From: an uncultured bacterium
Lineage (GTDB): Bacteria > Actinomycetota > Coriobacteriia > Coriobacteriales > Coriobacteriaceae
DNA length: 28,216 nt
Assembly: GCA_905215505.1 (NCBI GenBank)
Contig: CAJMPU010000023.1
Span: 1 to 28,216, forward strand
Direction: 5' to 3'
Below are positions 1 to 8,897 of this stretch, piece after piece (position 1 is the stretch's first letter; every line of letters begins with the position of its first letter). Below the pieces are notes generated by a model. That model worked only from the letters and a program-made list of their open reading frames with translations. It had not been told where the DNA came from and searched no databases. A program made the translations under genes and the position numbers.

Positions 1-286
1 CGCACCGCTGACCGACTACCAGAAAGCGCATATGACGCTGCGCGAGTCGCTGCCCGCCATCAACTCCGTGGGCTACGAGGACGCCAGCCTGCGCTGGGCG
101 CTCTCCTCCAACGTCACCGGTGACGACGCCGCTGCCGCAGCCGCCACCAAGGCGCGCGAGGATTACGCCAAGATGCAGTATTACGAGATGTTCCGCGACG
201 GCAAGAACGTCTACACCGAGCACTTCCAGACCGAGGCCAACGAGACCGACCCCAACCTGGCGCCGGGCACGACCAAGATCAAATAG
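1..286 (+). CDS. C-terminal fragment of an unidentified protein
   Basis: An open frame enters from the left edge (first full codon at base 2) and ends at a TAG at 284-286, giving about 94 residues. An internal ATG at 32 is probably not the start because the frame is open back to the edge. The fragment is soluble-looking and charged, with an Ala-rich stretch (about residues 42-50) and a Tyr-rich segment containing KMQYYEMFRDG. There is no membrane segment and no recognisable catalytic motif. I do not recognise the family. A terminator-like hairpin follows at 370-392, and the neighbouring operon is convergent, so the gene probably ends its own transcription unit here. Confidence 0.7.
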   Translation, partial: APLTDYQKAHMTLRESLPAINSVGYEDASLRWALSSNVTGDDAAAAAATKAREDYAKMQYYEMFRDGKNVYTEHFQTEANETDPNLAPGTTKIK

Positions 287-369
287 CGACTAGCTGCGAG
301 TTCATAACTGAAACGTCTGTCCGGGTGGAGGCATATAAGGTTCCCTGCTCGGACAGTCCTGCGCAAGAC

Positions 370-392
370 GGAGGCCACATTAAGTGGCCTCC
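370..392 (+). terminator. Terminator-like hairpin after the first gene
   Basis: A 9-bp perfect stem (GGAGGCCAC 370-378 with 384-392) with a 5-base loop, followed by only a short T run (TTTGCG). It is placed 84 bases after the stop of the partial gene and could also act on the convergent operon. Confidence 0.6.
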
Positions 393-495
393 TTTGCGTG
401 CGGAACTCGCGATGAACCTTATATGCCTCCGCCCGGACAGACGCCTTGTTGTTGGAGCACGGCTTGTCATGGGGGCATCCGCTGAACATATATAA

Positions 496-524
496 GACGA
501 AGGCCACGTCATGTGGCCTTCGTC
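496..524. terminator. Second terminator-like hairpin, likely for the sipW operon
   Basis: A 12-bp perfect stem (496-507 with 513-524) with a 5-base loop. Read on the minus strand it lies about 70 bases past the stop of the last sipW-operon gene and is followed by TTATATAT, so it plausibly ends that operon. The core GGCCAC/GTGGCC is shared with the hairpin at 370-392, which suggests duplication. Confidence 0.55.
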
Positions 525-594
525 TTGCGCAGGACTGTAGAGCAGGGAACTTCGTGCCAGCCGCCCGGGAGGGCGTTGCGTTTAGAAGATGGAC

Positions 595-1293
595 CTAGTA
601 CTTATCCCTCCGGGACAAAAGAAGCGCGGCTATAAATGCGATGATTGCAAGCGTCAGCAACACCAAAAGCAACGTGAGCGTGTTGTCGCCTGTTGCCACC
701 AGACCAAGCAAGCCGGGCTTCTTTCTGCCAGCAGACTGCACGGGGATCTTCTCGCCATCGTCCTCGGCGGTGATTTCCCAGCGAATGGTCTTGTTTGCAT
801 CGGCAAGCTCGTTGCCCACCGACGTCGGAACGCTTAGCTGCAGATTAAGCACCGTGCTGCCATCGCTCGTAAACGTGGCGATTTCCGTGGGATAGGCGAA
901 CACGCTGCCCGGTGTTCCTGTCTGGAGCCAACCTGCAGAGGCATCGCCCACAGTCGCCGTTAAGGTAGTGGGAGACAGCATATGTGCCGTCTCGTGATCG
1001 ACAACAGCCCGCACAAACACACGTACCTGGGACTTTACACCCGTGGCACGAACCCCAATCTGTTGCTCGCGTACATCGCCGGGCATTAGATCTTTAAAGG
1101 CTGGAAACAGATCGGGCTCCCCCGAGGAGTCCGTCGCTCCCGATACCGTTAGCTGGCGTGCATTTCCGTCATAGGCAATCGTGGGAATGTCAGCAAACGC
1201 ACGTGCAGGAACGGCGAGCGCGATAAGGCAGACGATTGCCGCCATCACGCAATGCAAGAAACACGCAACGTCTTTACGAATCGGAGAGGCCAT
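595..1293 (-). CDS. Secreted surface protein with sortase-like C-terminal anchor
   Basis: 232 residues, last gene of the sipW operon. The ATG at 1293 is chosen because GGAGG lies 9 bases upstream and the start falls 2 bases after the previous stop; a longer frame to 1350 lacks such support and would overlap the previous gene. The N-terminus has a standard signal peptide ending ARAFA around residue 35. The middle contains LFPAFKDLMPGD, a pattern I associate with wall-anchored beta-sandwich proteins of Gram-positive bacteria. The C-terminus has LVATGD, then about 24 hydrophobic residues, then RRDKY: the layout of a sortase signal, though LVATGD is not canonical LPxTG. No sortase gene is in the window. 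Inference: this is the anchor or base of the structure made by the operon. It may instead simply stay in the membrane by its C-terminal helix. Confidence 0.8.
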   Translation of the reverse strand: MASPIRKDVACFLHCVMAAIVCLIALAVPARAFADIPTIAYDGNARQLTVSGATDSSGEPDLFPAFKDLMPGDVREQQIGVRATGVKSQVRVFVRAVVDHETAHMLSPTTLTATVGDASAGWLQTGTPGSVFAYPTEIATFTSDGSTVLNLQLSVPTSVGNELADANKTIRWEITAEDDGEKIPVQSAGRKKPGLLGLVATGDNTLTLLLVLLTLAIIAFIAALLLSRRDKY

Positions 1294-1295
1294 AC

Positions 1296-1865
1296 TTACG
1301 CACCTCCATGCGGCGGCACCAGCACGCCATCCTTGACTGCACAGCCCCATGTCTCTGCAGCTGCATCGCCGGGCGCGGATTGAATTGCCTGGGTCGAAAT
1401 GTCAACGACCAGGTTCTTCCCATCTGCCTTCCTCTCAGTCACGCTCTTGATGAGCACATCGGTTTTGCCCATCGGAGCAACGGGAGACGTCCAGTAGTAG
1501 TACCCGTCGGACGCGACAACCCAAGACGAGGCGGTGTTAGAAGCAGATGCCTTGGACACACTGCCCCACGCAATGACGTAGTCGGTGCCGGCAACTGGTT
1601 CATCCCACAGGCGCGCGCCATTCTGGTCCTGCCAGTAGATATCCACCGCAACACGCAGGTATGCCGGGGCCGAGCCCTTGTTTGCAATCGTGACGTCGCT
1701 CTTCACGTTGTCATTGAGGTTCTCATCCACCGAAGGCGCCACCGAGCCAAAGCCAAACTCGTTGACCAGCACGCCCGTAACCGAAAGCCACGCAAAGGTG
1801 CCGACGACGCCGGCCAAAAGGAGGACGCCGACAAGGAGGGCAACGATCCGCTTGCGCTTAGTCAT
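1296..1865 (-). CDS. SipW-dependent TasA-like surface protein (third)
   Basis: 189 residues. The N-terminus is a KRKR stretch, a hydrophobic core and GTFAWLS, the pattern of SipW-dependent signal peptides in the TasA/CalY family. Mature-region features typical of the family follow: NEFGFGSV just after the cleavage region, VTIANKGSAPAYLRVAV (a beta strand with an immunoglobulin-like feel), then DGYYYWTSPVAPMGKT. It has no membrane helix beyond the signal. The start ATG overlaps the end of the giant gene by 8 bases and has GGAGG close upstream, so the two are translationally coupled. Likely exported by Sec, cut by the SipW enzyme of the same operon, and assembled on the surface. Which subunit role it has (major, minor or adaptor) cannot be told from sequence. 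Confidence 0.85.
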   Translation of the reverse strand: MTKRKRIVALLVGVLLLAGVVGTFAWLSVTGVLVNEFGFGSVAPSVDENLNDNVKSDVTIANKGSAPAYLRVAVDIYWQDQNGARLWDEPVAGTDYVIAWGSVSKASASNTASSWVVASDGYYYWTSPVAPMGKTDVLIKSVTERKADGKNLVVDISTQAIQSAPGDAAAETWGCAVKDGVLVPPHGGA

Positions 1866-4800
1866 CCTTGTCCTCCCTCCTCAGCGTGCCGTTTTCCCAA
1901 ACATTCTTGGCACGCGAGCCGCCATCGACCCATTTGTCCTTCGCGCGCGTGTTGACGCACGTCACCACCGCATCGCCCGCGCTCGAAGCAGACGAAATCG
2001 TCAGCTCGGCAGATTTACCGGGCGCCTTGCCCGGCGTGCTCAGCTCGCCCTCGTAGCGCCATGCCCAATTCGTGTCTTCCTCGACGGTATAGATGCCCGT
2101 CGGCGCGGCAAATTGCACGCTGCCGACATACCAGGTCTCGCCGTCTTCGTCGCGCCTCTCGCTAACTTTCACCTCGACCATGCGCGTCTCGGCAGGAGAA
2201 TCCTCCGACGCCTTGCGTGCCACCTTAAAGCGGAACGTTTGTCCCATGGCGCTGGCATCGGTGGTCTTTTTGACGATCGTCAGCGCATGGGTCTTGGCGA
2301 AGTCGAACACGGCATTGCCGTCGCCTTGCTTGCCTTCGCCTGTCTTCTTGGACTCCAGGCGGTTGGCCAAGTCGAACGAACCGTTACCCGAGCCCAAGCT
2401 GTAGAGCGAGACATACTGGTCGTTAACGGGTTCCTCCGTCATGGACGCATCAGGACCGTAGCTCGCCCGCTTAACGGTAACAGTCAGCTGCGTCCCCATA
2501 AACGGCTCAGCAAAGCAGACCTTAAAGGGTGCTTTGTCGGCGCTATTGTCGACTGTGTTGGCGGCGTTGGGATCGAGCAGCCATTTAAGCTGCGCGGTGG
2601 TCATGGTTACGTGGTTCTCGGGGTCGGATGTATCCTTGGCGACCACGCGATACGTCACGGGATACAGGTCCATGTCGCCCTTAACCGGCTCGTCCTTAAA
2701 CTTATCCCAAGACTTCGCAGCGCCACCGTCAGGCACATATCGCCACTCCAGGAAGAGTTCGCGCACGTCACCGCTGACCGCCCGTTCATCGAGCAGCGCG
2801 ACGATCTTGGAGTGGGCGTCCGGGTCGTATGCCACGGACTTTTTCTCCATCTCGGGATTGCCGTCGTTGTCATAGACCGGGTTGCCGCTCTCATCCACCT
2901 TGGGAACATCGACGTTATGGACAAAGCCGGCGCCCGTCGCGCGCTCGCCGTCCGAGTCGACCGTCGCCGTAAAGACGACCGACCCGTCGACACCGTGATA
3001 GCGAACCTTATACGGCGCGATCTTGTACACCGCGGTGTAGGTCACGCTCTCAAAGGGCTCGCTGCCCTCGAGGGGATACTTCTCGTCATCGGTCAACAGG
3101 GTGTATTTGCCATCGGGTTCGTAGTCGCGCGACCAGCCGACAAAGTCGTACTTGGTGCCGCCAATGCCCACAACCTCCTTGACAGCCTTGACCTCAAGAG
3201 AAATCTGGTCGCCGGAATCAGTACGGCCGAGACCGCGGACAAGAGCAGGATTCGCGAGATTTGAGTCGATGTTCGATTGAACGGTAACCAGGCTGGGACG
3301 GTAGACCGGGTACAGCTCCATGGGGGCCCTGACCACGGTAGAAGCACTCACCATGCGGATACCCTCCGACCAAGCGACATAGCCCTTGCCAGGTGCCGGC
3401 TTGGCTTCCGTCCAGCCCACGAAGGCGTTGAACGCACCTCCCGTATCCCTATCGATAGCGCTGACGTCATAAGTGGGCTTCGGGATGCCGCCATCAAGGT
3501 TGCCGAGCATATCGCCTTGCTGAGCAACTTTGCCGTCAACATCTTTGGCATTGAGATGGTACACGACCGCCAACGGCGAATAGTACGCCACAAATGTATA
3601 GGCCCCGCCGGGTTCCACCTGATGGGAATACGAGTTATCGCCGTTAGGTTTGATCTCTTCAACTTCGCCATTCGGAAGCTCGATCTCAACCTTCTGCAAC
3701 TTATACAGCTCACCGCCTGCTTTATAAACCGGAGTCGTGACGTCAGGGGTCACCGTTGCCGTAGCAGGGTCGGTGCCCGCGTTGATAACGGGATCGATGT
3801 CGTACCTAGGCACATTGACCTTGTCCGTGCCCTTAAAACCGGCGCGATACAGGTTGGTGGTGTACCTAACATCGTACTTCGCGTACACCGGATAGGCATC
3901 CTGCCACTGGGTGACCTTAAAATCTGGTTTCACCAGATACGGTTCGGCCTTATCCGGGTCAGAAGTGGTGAAGGAATCGCCCTCGACATCGTAGATATAC
4001 TTCCAGACGTCAGAACCCTTCTGGACCTCGGCGGTCGAAATCCAGCCCAGGAACTTATAGCCCGGCACCGCCATCTCGGCATCGGTCGGGGAAGCTTCGA
4101 GGGTCAAGGGGCTTTCATAAGAACCAGTTGGCTCATCCTGCGGGTCCCCTGTTGCCTCAACCGAAGTGTTCACGTGCGGGTAGTAATACGTGTACGTAGG
4201 GTCTGATCCATTCACCTTATTTTGCAGCAGGTTGCTTTCGTAACGACGTGTAGCGGCCTTCAGGATTGTGTTGTCCTTGTTGTAGAAGTTAACGTCTGTA
4301 GTAATCATCGCGCGAACGTAATACTTCGTATCGAGAGCCAGCATCGTGCTTTCGATGGGATTTTTCACATACGTCCAGCAGCCATTGCCGCGCTCAAGCG
4401 TCCAGAAATTCAGACGATAGCGATCATTCACCAGTTTGACCGTTACGTTCAGCGAAGCCGAAGTCCAGGTATCGCTTAGCGTTGCAGCGCCTGGAAAATC
4501 GGTATCGGCATAGAGATCTTTTAGAGTATCGGCTCCCGTATCGTTTTTAACGTTGTGCGAGTACGCATTAAGGGGACTCACGACAAGGGTTTCCTTCGTG
4601 AAGCGCGTGTCACACGTTTCGTCATACCTATCCTTTATACCGTGGTCAACATGCTCCGGACCCCAGTGGACGACGTTTTCACGCACGAAGGTGCTGCCGA
4701 CGTTTTCCTCAAAGGGCGTTTGATAGCGATTCCAAACGGAACAAAGTAGCTTGCTGTCCGTAAACCCATGGTTGGTATAAGCCCGGACGTAATAATCCAC

Positions 4801-7329
4801 TCGGTACTCAAAGCGGGCGGTGTAGGTGTGCGGCACGGTTAGATCGACATCGGCAGGGAGTTTGTAGCTCGGATCGCGGCTCACGCGAACATCAACCGGG
4901 GATCCATCGGCAGCCTGCTTGTTTTCATACCAACCCAGGAAACGATAGCCGTCGGGCAGCTGGCCCTCCTCGGATATAGCTTTACCGGATACGTCGAGCA
5001 CCTGTACGGTATACGCGCTTGTGCCATCTTCTGCAGTCTCAACCTTAACGTCAGTTTTGCCCACACCGTCGCGCCGAGTCTGATCGTCGGTTGCATCCTG
5101 CTCATTGCCCTCAAACACCGTCATGATGTTCGACACATAGTCGGTGTACACCGGATAAAAATCGGTAGGGCCAAGCACAGTGATCTCGGTGCCGGCAGGA
5201 TAGAACGCACCGGCGTTTTTTAACTCGGCAAGCTCAGGCGAGGTGATGGCCGCGTAACCGCCATGCATCCCGGCCTCGCCACTCGGCTGCGTCGTCCAAC
5301 CGATAAAGGTGGCGCTGGCAGAAAGAGTGCCGCGGTCCGCAGGGGCAGCCGGCGTTAAACCGACGCCATAGCGGTACCAGTCCGTCGACTTGTCGTGCTC
5401 CTCGCCGCTCTGCCACGCGAGCGTCTCGCCCTTGACGTTATAGAACAGTACCTGCGCCTCGTACGAAGCAATAAACAGGTCGTTGCCCTTAAAGGCCTCG
5501 GCCCCCTTCGCGTTATCGGCGGTATAGCTCGACGTTATCTCGTGCGCTTCGTTCTTCTGGACTTGCTTGCCAGCCTTAACGGCATCGGCATCGGTCTTGC
5601 CGTTAAACCAGGCGTTATCGGCATCGATACGGTTCACATTGACTCCGGGCTCACGGAACCAGCCCATAAAGCGGTAGCCGCCGTTGGCCTCGGTCAAACC
5701 CTCTGGCTTTGCGGAGGTATCCTGCTTAAACGTTACCGATGTATCGCCCTGGGCCAGGCCTTGGGCCGTTCCCGCCAGCACGGCGCTCACGGCAAAGGCG
5801 TACGGATCCGAGGTCGCCTGGTCTTTGCCAAGTTTGGTCTTCTCGATTGTCGCGGTGCCCGCACCGGGAAAATCGATCGTCGCCTTAACGCTCTGGCCAT
5901 GCACGGGGATATTCAGCTTGTAATCCATCGCCCACTCATTGGTGTGCTGGCCACCCAGGGCATCGTCGTTGGCGGTCGAGCGCATGGTGCCGGCACAGAA
6001 ATCGTAGTCGTGCTCTTCCCACAGCTCGCGCGTGGTGTAGCGCTCGTCATCCCATGGACCATAGCCATCACCCTTGGTGGTGCCGTCGCCGCCAAACGAG
6101 GGGATTTTCTTTTTGGCAGGGTTGCCCTGGCTGCTGCCTTTTAGGCTCACACTCGGCTTAAAGTAGCATTCGGTAACCGTGGCGTCACCCTTGTTGGCGC
6201 GCGCAGCAATACCGCCCAGGTTCACATCGTTTTGAATGATGGGGATCACGGCGATGGGATTGTACTGACGCGAGCTCAAGTCACCCGCAAAATGGCTTCG
6301 AACGAGCTCGTTGCCCTTTTCGGTTAGAATACGACCCGCCAAGCCACCCGTCCACGCACGCGTCACGGCGACGACGCCCACGTACGACGCGGCATAGCTG
6401 TAGCACTGCGCCGTCGAGAAGCAGTCGATAATCTTGGCGTTACCCGCCATGCAGCCCACAAAACCCGAGGCATACACGTTGTTGCCGCCCAGAGCGCCAA
6501 CAGCCACGTCGTACTTATTAGTGACGTCGGTCATGCCAATCGAGCCATCGTCTTTGCGCGTAGGCGTAACGCGGCAGTACTCAATCGTCGAATTTGTAAC
6601 GTAGCCGGCAAACGCCGCCATATACAGACCCTCGCCACCAATTGCCTGTACGCCCGAAGTCGTGTTGTTAACGGCACGGCCACCACGGACCTCGCAGTTA
6701 TAAAGGGTGCAGCCGTCGAGCTCGCCGGCGATGAGACCGCCCTCAAAGCCTGCGTTGGTAATGAGGTTGAGAGCATTGTTGGCGCAGGTCACGTGCAGCG
6801 TGCTCTCCATGACCATAACGTTTTCGAAGCGCGTATTGACGGCCTTGCCCACGATAATGCCACCGCGGAAGTCCGCCCACACGTTGGCGTCCTTGACCAG
6901 GAAGTTTTTGATGGTGGCACCGTTGGTCTCGGCAAAAAATCCCGTATCGCGCTCGGGGTCAAAAGCGTCTTTATCGTAGTTCAGGCCCTCAACGGTGTGG
7001 TTTTGACCATCGAACACGCCCTTAAACGGATGCTCCTTGTTGCCAAACGACAGATGCTTAACGGTGTTTGCAACGATGTCTTTCATGTCGTCGCTGTCGA
7101 GCTCAATGTCGTTATCGAGATAAACGTGCCAGCCGGACGTATCGCGCTCGCGCGACAGCGCCACACACGACAAAAAGTCAGCCTCGTTTTTGATGTGGAA
7201 TTCGGTTTTGGCCTCGGGCACATCCTCGGCATGCACCGCCATCGGCAGTGCCATGACGCAGCAAAGGGCAATCGCTGCGACGGCAACCAGCCTGCTAAGC
7301 ATGCCCCGGTTCATGTTCTTGATCTTCAT
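1858..7329 (-). CDS. Giant secreted protein with GLUG-type and InlB-type repeats
   Basis: 1823 residues. A signal peptide ends VHAED near residue 35. Residues about 45-400 read as a GLUG-like beta-helix (FKGVFDGQNHTVEGL, IAGELDGCTLYNCEVRGG, FAGYVTNSTIEYCRV). From about 480 to 1560 there are many InlB B-type repeats of roughly 70-90 residues, recognisable by F(L/M)GW and YPVY or YTARFEY strand motifs. The last 200 residues resemble Cna-B/pilin-type beta domains (LTIVKKTTD..GQTFRFKV, GIYTVEEDTNWAWRY) and end in KDKWVDGGSRAKNVWENG. No LPxTG and no C-terminal membrane helix are present. Such proteins are usually adhesins. Its place inside a sipW operon, 3 bases after one TasA-like gene and overlapping another, suggests it is displayed by or on that assembly. 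GGAGG lies 11 bases before the ATG. The minus frame is unbroken over 5.4 kb. Confidence 0.88.
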   Translation of the reverse strand: MKIKNMNRGMLSRLVAVAAIALCCVMALPMAVHAEDVPEAKTEFHIKNEADFLSCVALSRERDTSGWHVYLDNDIELDSDDMKDIVANTVKHLSFGNKEHPFKGVFDGQNHTVEGLNYDKDAFDPERDTGFFAETNGATIKNFLVKDANVWADFRGGIIVGKAVNTRFENVMVMESTLHVTCANNALNLITNAGFEGGLIAGELDGCTLYNCEVRGGRAVNNTTSGVQAIGGEGLYMAAFAGYVTNSTIEYCRVTPTRKDDGSIGMTDVTNKYDVAVGALGGNNVYASGFVGCMAGNAKIIDCFSTAQCYSYAASYVGVVAVTRAWTGGLAGRILTEKGNELVRSHFAGDLSSRQYNPIAVIPIIQNDVNLGGIAARANKGDATVTECYFKPSVSLKGSSQGNPAKKKIPSFGGDGTTKGDGYGPWDDERYTTRELWEEHDYDFCAGTMRSTANDDALGGQHTNEWAMDYKLNIPVHGQSVKATIDFPGAGTATIEKTKLGKDQATSDPYAFAVSAVLAGTAQGLAQGDTSVTFKQDTSAKPEGLTEANGGYRFMGWFREPGVNVNRIDADNAWFNGKTDADAVKAGKQVQKNEAHEITSSYTADNAKGAEAFKGNDLFIASYEAQVLFYNVKGETLAWQSGEEHDKSTDWYRYGVGLTPAAPADRGTLSASATFIGWTTQPSGEAGMHGGYAAITSPELAELKNAGAFYPAGTEITVLGPTDFYPVYTDYVSNIMTVFEGNEQDATDDQTRRDGVGKTDVKVETAEDGTSAYTVQVLDVSGKAISEEGQLPDGYRFLGWYENKQAADGSPVDVRVSRDPSYKLPADVDLTVPHTYTARFEYRVDYYVRAYTNHGFTDSKLLCSVWNRYQTPFEENVGSTFVRENVVHWGPEHVDHGIKDRYDETCDTRFTKETLVVSPLNAYSHNVKNDTGADTLKDLYADTDFPGAATLSDTWTSASLNVTVKLVNDRYRLNFWTLERGNGCWTYVKNPIESTMLALDTKYYVRAMITTDVNFYNKDNTILKAATRRYESNLLQNKVNGSDPTYTYYYPHVNTSVEATGDPQDEPTGSYESPLTLEASPTDAEMAVPGYKFLGWISTAEVQKGSDVWKYIYDVEGDSFTTSDPDKAEPYLVKPDFKVTQWQDAYPVYAKYDVRYTTNLYRAGFKGTDKVNVPRYDIDPVINAGTDPATATVTPDVTTPVYKAGGELYKLQKVEIELPNGEVEEIKPNGDNSYSHQVEPGGAYTFVAYYSPLAVVYHLNAKDVDGKVAQQGDMLGNLDGGIPKPTYDVSAIDRDTGGAFNAFVGWTEAKPAPGKGYVAWSEGIRMVSASTVVRAPMELYPVYRPSLVTVQSNIDSNLANPALVRGLGRTDSGDQISLEVKAVKEVVGIGGTKYDFVGWSRDYEPDGKYTLLTDDEKYPLEGSEPFESVTYTAVYKIAPYKVRYHGVDGSVVFTATVDSDGERATGAGFVHNVDVPKVDESGNPVYDNDGNPEMEKKSVAYDPDAHSKIVALLDERAVSGDVRELFLEWRYVPDGGAAKSWDKFKDEPVKGDMDLYPVTYRVVAKDTSDPENHVTMTTAQLKWLLDPNAANTVDNSADKAPFKVCFAEPFMGTQLTVTVKRASYGPDASMTEEPVNDQYVSLYSLGSGNGSFDLANRLESKKTGEGKQGDGNAVFDFAKTHALTIVKKTTDASAMGQTFRFKVARKASEDSPAETRMVEVKVSERRDEDGETWYVGSVQFAAPTGIYTVEEDTNWAWRYEGELSTPGKAPGKSAELTISSASSAGDAVVTCVNTRAKDKWVDGGSRAKNVWENGTLRREDKDD

Positions 7330-7332
7330 AGG

Positions 7333-7980
7333 CTAGTTCGCCTCCGGCCAGCCCGCGACGTCAAGCACGTCGAGGACGGTATCGCTTGCCTGCTGGTTTT
7401 TGGCCTGCACGGCCTGAACATCGATATCGAGCCTGAATGAGCCGCCGCGCGCGGCATCGTGGTAGTCGCCCACAAAGCGCAGCGAGTCCATGAGGCTTTC
7501 CGTCATGGCGCCGGGGCCGAGCGTGCCGCCACGCCCGGCCAATCCACGGTAGTAGTACCACCCATCGCCGCCATCGATCCACGGGGACCCCTCGCCCGCG
7601 TCCACATGAAACGCAACGTTGCCCGAGGCATCCGCGCACGAGCCGTCGGGTGCCACTGACGTCATGCGCAGGCGCGCGCGAACGTACTCAGGCTGCGCGC
7701 CGACGTTCTCCACGCGCACAATGCGGCTGATGTCAGAACCCCCGGCTTTGGTGTCGGGATAGTCCCCGTGCTCGTTGGGCTCAAACGGAATCTCCTCGCC
7801 CTGCTCGTTGAGGGTGTATTCGCAGACTCGTACCTTCACGCTGCCAAACGATAGAACGTTGTTCGCCGGAACCATATCAACGGTAAAAGCCAGCGTGCCG
7901 CACAGGCACGCCAGGGCCAACAGCGCCATCGCGGCAAGCGCCAAGGTGCGTTTCTGATTGTCGGAAAGATTATTGAGCAT
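7333..7980 (-). CDS. SipW-dependent TasA-like surface protein (second)
   Basis: 215 residues. The N-terminus has NQKRTLALAAMALLALACLCGTLAFTVD, a SipW-type signal, then NNVLSFGSVKVRV, matching the post-cleavage N-x-F-x-x-G-S pattern of its siblings. The central part has SDISRIVRVENVGAQPEYVRARL, the TasA-type strand with an Asn-x-Gly before the x-Y-V-R-A-R segment, and a GGDGWYYYRG turn like that in the third protein. The ATG at 7980 follows a strong stem-loop; no clear Shine-Dalgarno is seen, so translation may be weak. Spacing to the giant gene is 3 bases. Likely a minor or adaptor subunit, by inference from position and weak ribosome site. Confidence 0.83.
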   Translation of the reverse strand: MLNNLSDNQKRTLALAAMALLALACLCGTLAFTVDMVPANNVLSFGSVKVRVCEYTLNEQGEEIPFEPNEHGDYPDTKAGGSDISRIVRVENVGAQPEYVRARLRMTSVAPDGSCADASGNVAFHVDAGEGSPWIDGGDGWYYYRGLAGRGGTLGPGAMTESLMDSLRFVGDYHDAARGGSFRLDIDVQAVQAKNQQASDTVLDVLDVAGWPEAN

Positions 7981-8010
7981 TACGTTCGCCAGTCGTCAAT
8001 CAAAGGGGGA

Positions 8011-8059
8011 CCGAGATCCCAGCCCGAAAATGGGGATGGGGAGCGAGCCGGGATCTCGG
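8011..8059 (-). other. Intra-operon stem-loop between first and second TasA-like genes
   Basis: A 10-bp perfect stem (CCGAGATCCC 8011-8020 with 8050-8059) with a 29-base loop, in the 88-base gap between two operon genes. On the minus strand it is followed by TCCCCCTTTG, a poor U tract, so partial termination or mRNA end protection is more likely than full termination. Confidence 0.65.
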
Positions 8060-8068
8060 TGGGGGGGA

Positions 8069-8827
8069 TTAAGCCTGAGTCTTAGCCCATTCCTTGGCCT
8101 GCTTAAGGGCATTCTGCGCGTCAGCATTTTCACCCTGCTCGGTGCCATTCTGGCCCGCGCCAAAGATGTAGGCAGAGACCGTCATCGTGGGAGCCTGTTT
8201 CGGGTCAGTAGTAGTCTCGACAACATCGGTGTTGTTCATGGCAGAGGGAATCGTCACGGCAGTGAAAAGCTCATCGGTATAAACGTCCTGCGCTGCTTTG
8301 TTGGCTTCGAGCTTTGCAGGCAGGTTCTCTGCGGCAGGGTTCTTGGAGTACATAAACAGACCGCTCACGTACTGGTTGCCAGAGTTGTCAGATTGGTTGG
8401 TCTTGACTTGACCCTCAACGGGCTTCCAATTCGTATTTTTGAGCGTAAAGTACGGGGTCTTTTCAAGGCTGGTGCCAGGCTTGACGATGGCATTCTTTAC
8501 GTAAATGAATACGTATGCATCATCAGAGCCAGCCTTGATGCCGACATTGGGGTTCTTGGCCACAGTGGCGCCAGGAACCATCTTGGAGTTGGCAACCCAC
8601 TGGGTCTCGAACAGGTAGGCCTTTTCAGTGTTCGGATTATCGGGGTCCGGTTTCTCGGGATCGGTCGGATCAGGCTTGTTTTCCGGGTGGCCAAAGCTAC
8701 CCACCGTGAACACGTTGTCAATGTGCTCCTGCGCCGTCAGCCATGCATACGTTCCCACGCCGGCGGCCAGCACCAACAGCAACAGGGCGGCAATGATGCC
8801 GTAGCGCTTTTTCTTCTTGTTTTCCAT
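8069..8827 (-). CDS. SipW-dependent TasA-like surface protein (first, possible major subunit)
   Basis: 252 residues. The ATG at 8827 is preferred over a longer frame to 8863 because a purine-rich GGAAG site lies upstream and the KKKKR-hydrophobic-GVGTYAWLTAQ signal then starts at the N-terminus. The signal is a clear SipW-type peptide, followed by NVFTVGSFGH. A short Pro/Asp-rich linker (PENKPDPTDPEKPDPDNP) comes next, then a beta-rich domain with VPGATVAKNPNVGIKAGSDDAYVFIYV, the strand pattern of TasA/camelysin proteins. The position directly after sipW, a good ribosome site and a stem-loop immediately downstream fit a highly expressed main subunit; this is inference. TasA-family proteins form biofilm fibres or coat cells in Bacillus. 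Confidence 0.87.
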   Translation of the reverse strand: MENKKKKRYGIIAALLLLVLAAGVGTYAWLTAQEHIDNVFTVGSFGHPENKPDPTDPEKPDPDNPNTEKAYLFETQWVANSKMVPGATVAKNPNVGIKAGSDDAYVFIYVKNAIVKPGTSLEKTPYFTLKNTNWKPVEGQVKTNQSDNSGNQYVSGLFMYSKNPAAENLPAKLEANKAAQDVYTDELFTAVTIPSAMNNTDVVETTTDPKQAPTMTVSAYIFGAGQNGTEQGENADAQNALKQAKEWAKTQA

Positions 8828-8897
8828 CGTTCTCTTCCTTTCGAGAATCGTTTTCCCCGGCAACGGCCCCTACCGCCGCCGACGCTTTTCCCTGCCG

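Larger units (their letters stand above)
315..550. repeat. Two interleaved long inverted repeats around two hairpins
   Basis: Arm A (315-342) is the inverted complement of 415-442 with one mismatch in 28. Arm B (340-369) is the inverted complement of 522-550 with one mismatch and one single-base gap. A and B abut, so the two repeats interlock rather than nest: A, B, hairpin 1, A', hairpin 2, B'. It lies between convergent genes. The arms are far longer than a terminator needs. Confidence 0.85.

Noticed and set aside
1678..3264. Plus-strand open frame of 528 codons opposite the giant gene
   Set aside because: It is antisense to a well-supported repeat protein; no ribosome site, and the composition (Arg/Leu/His-rich) is typical of the shadow frame in GC-rich DNA.
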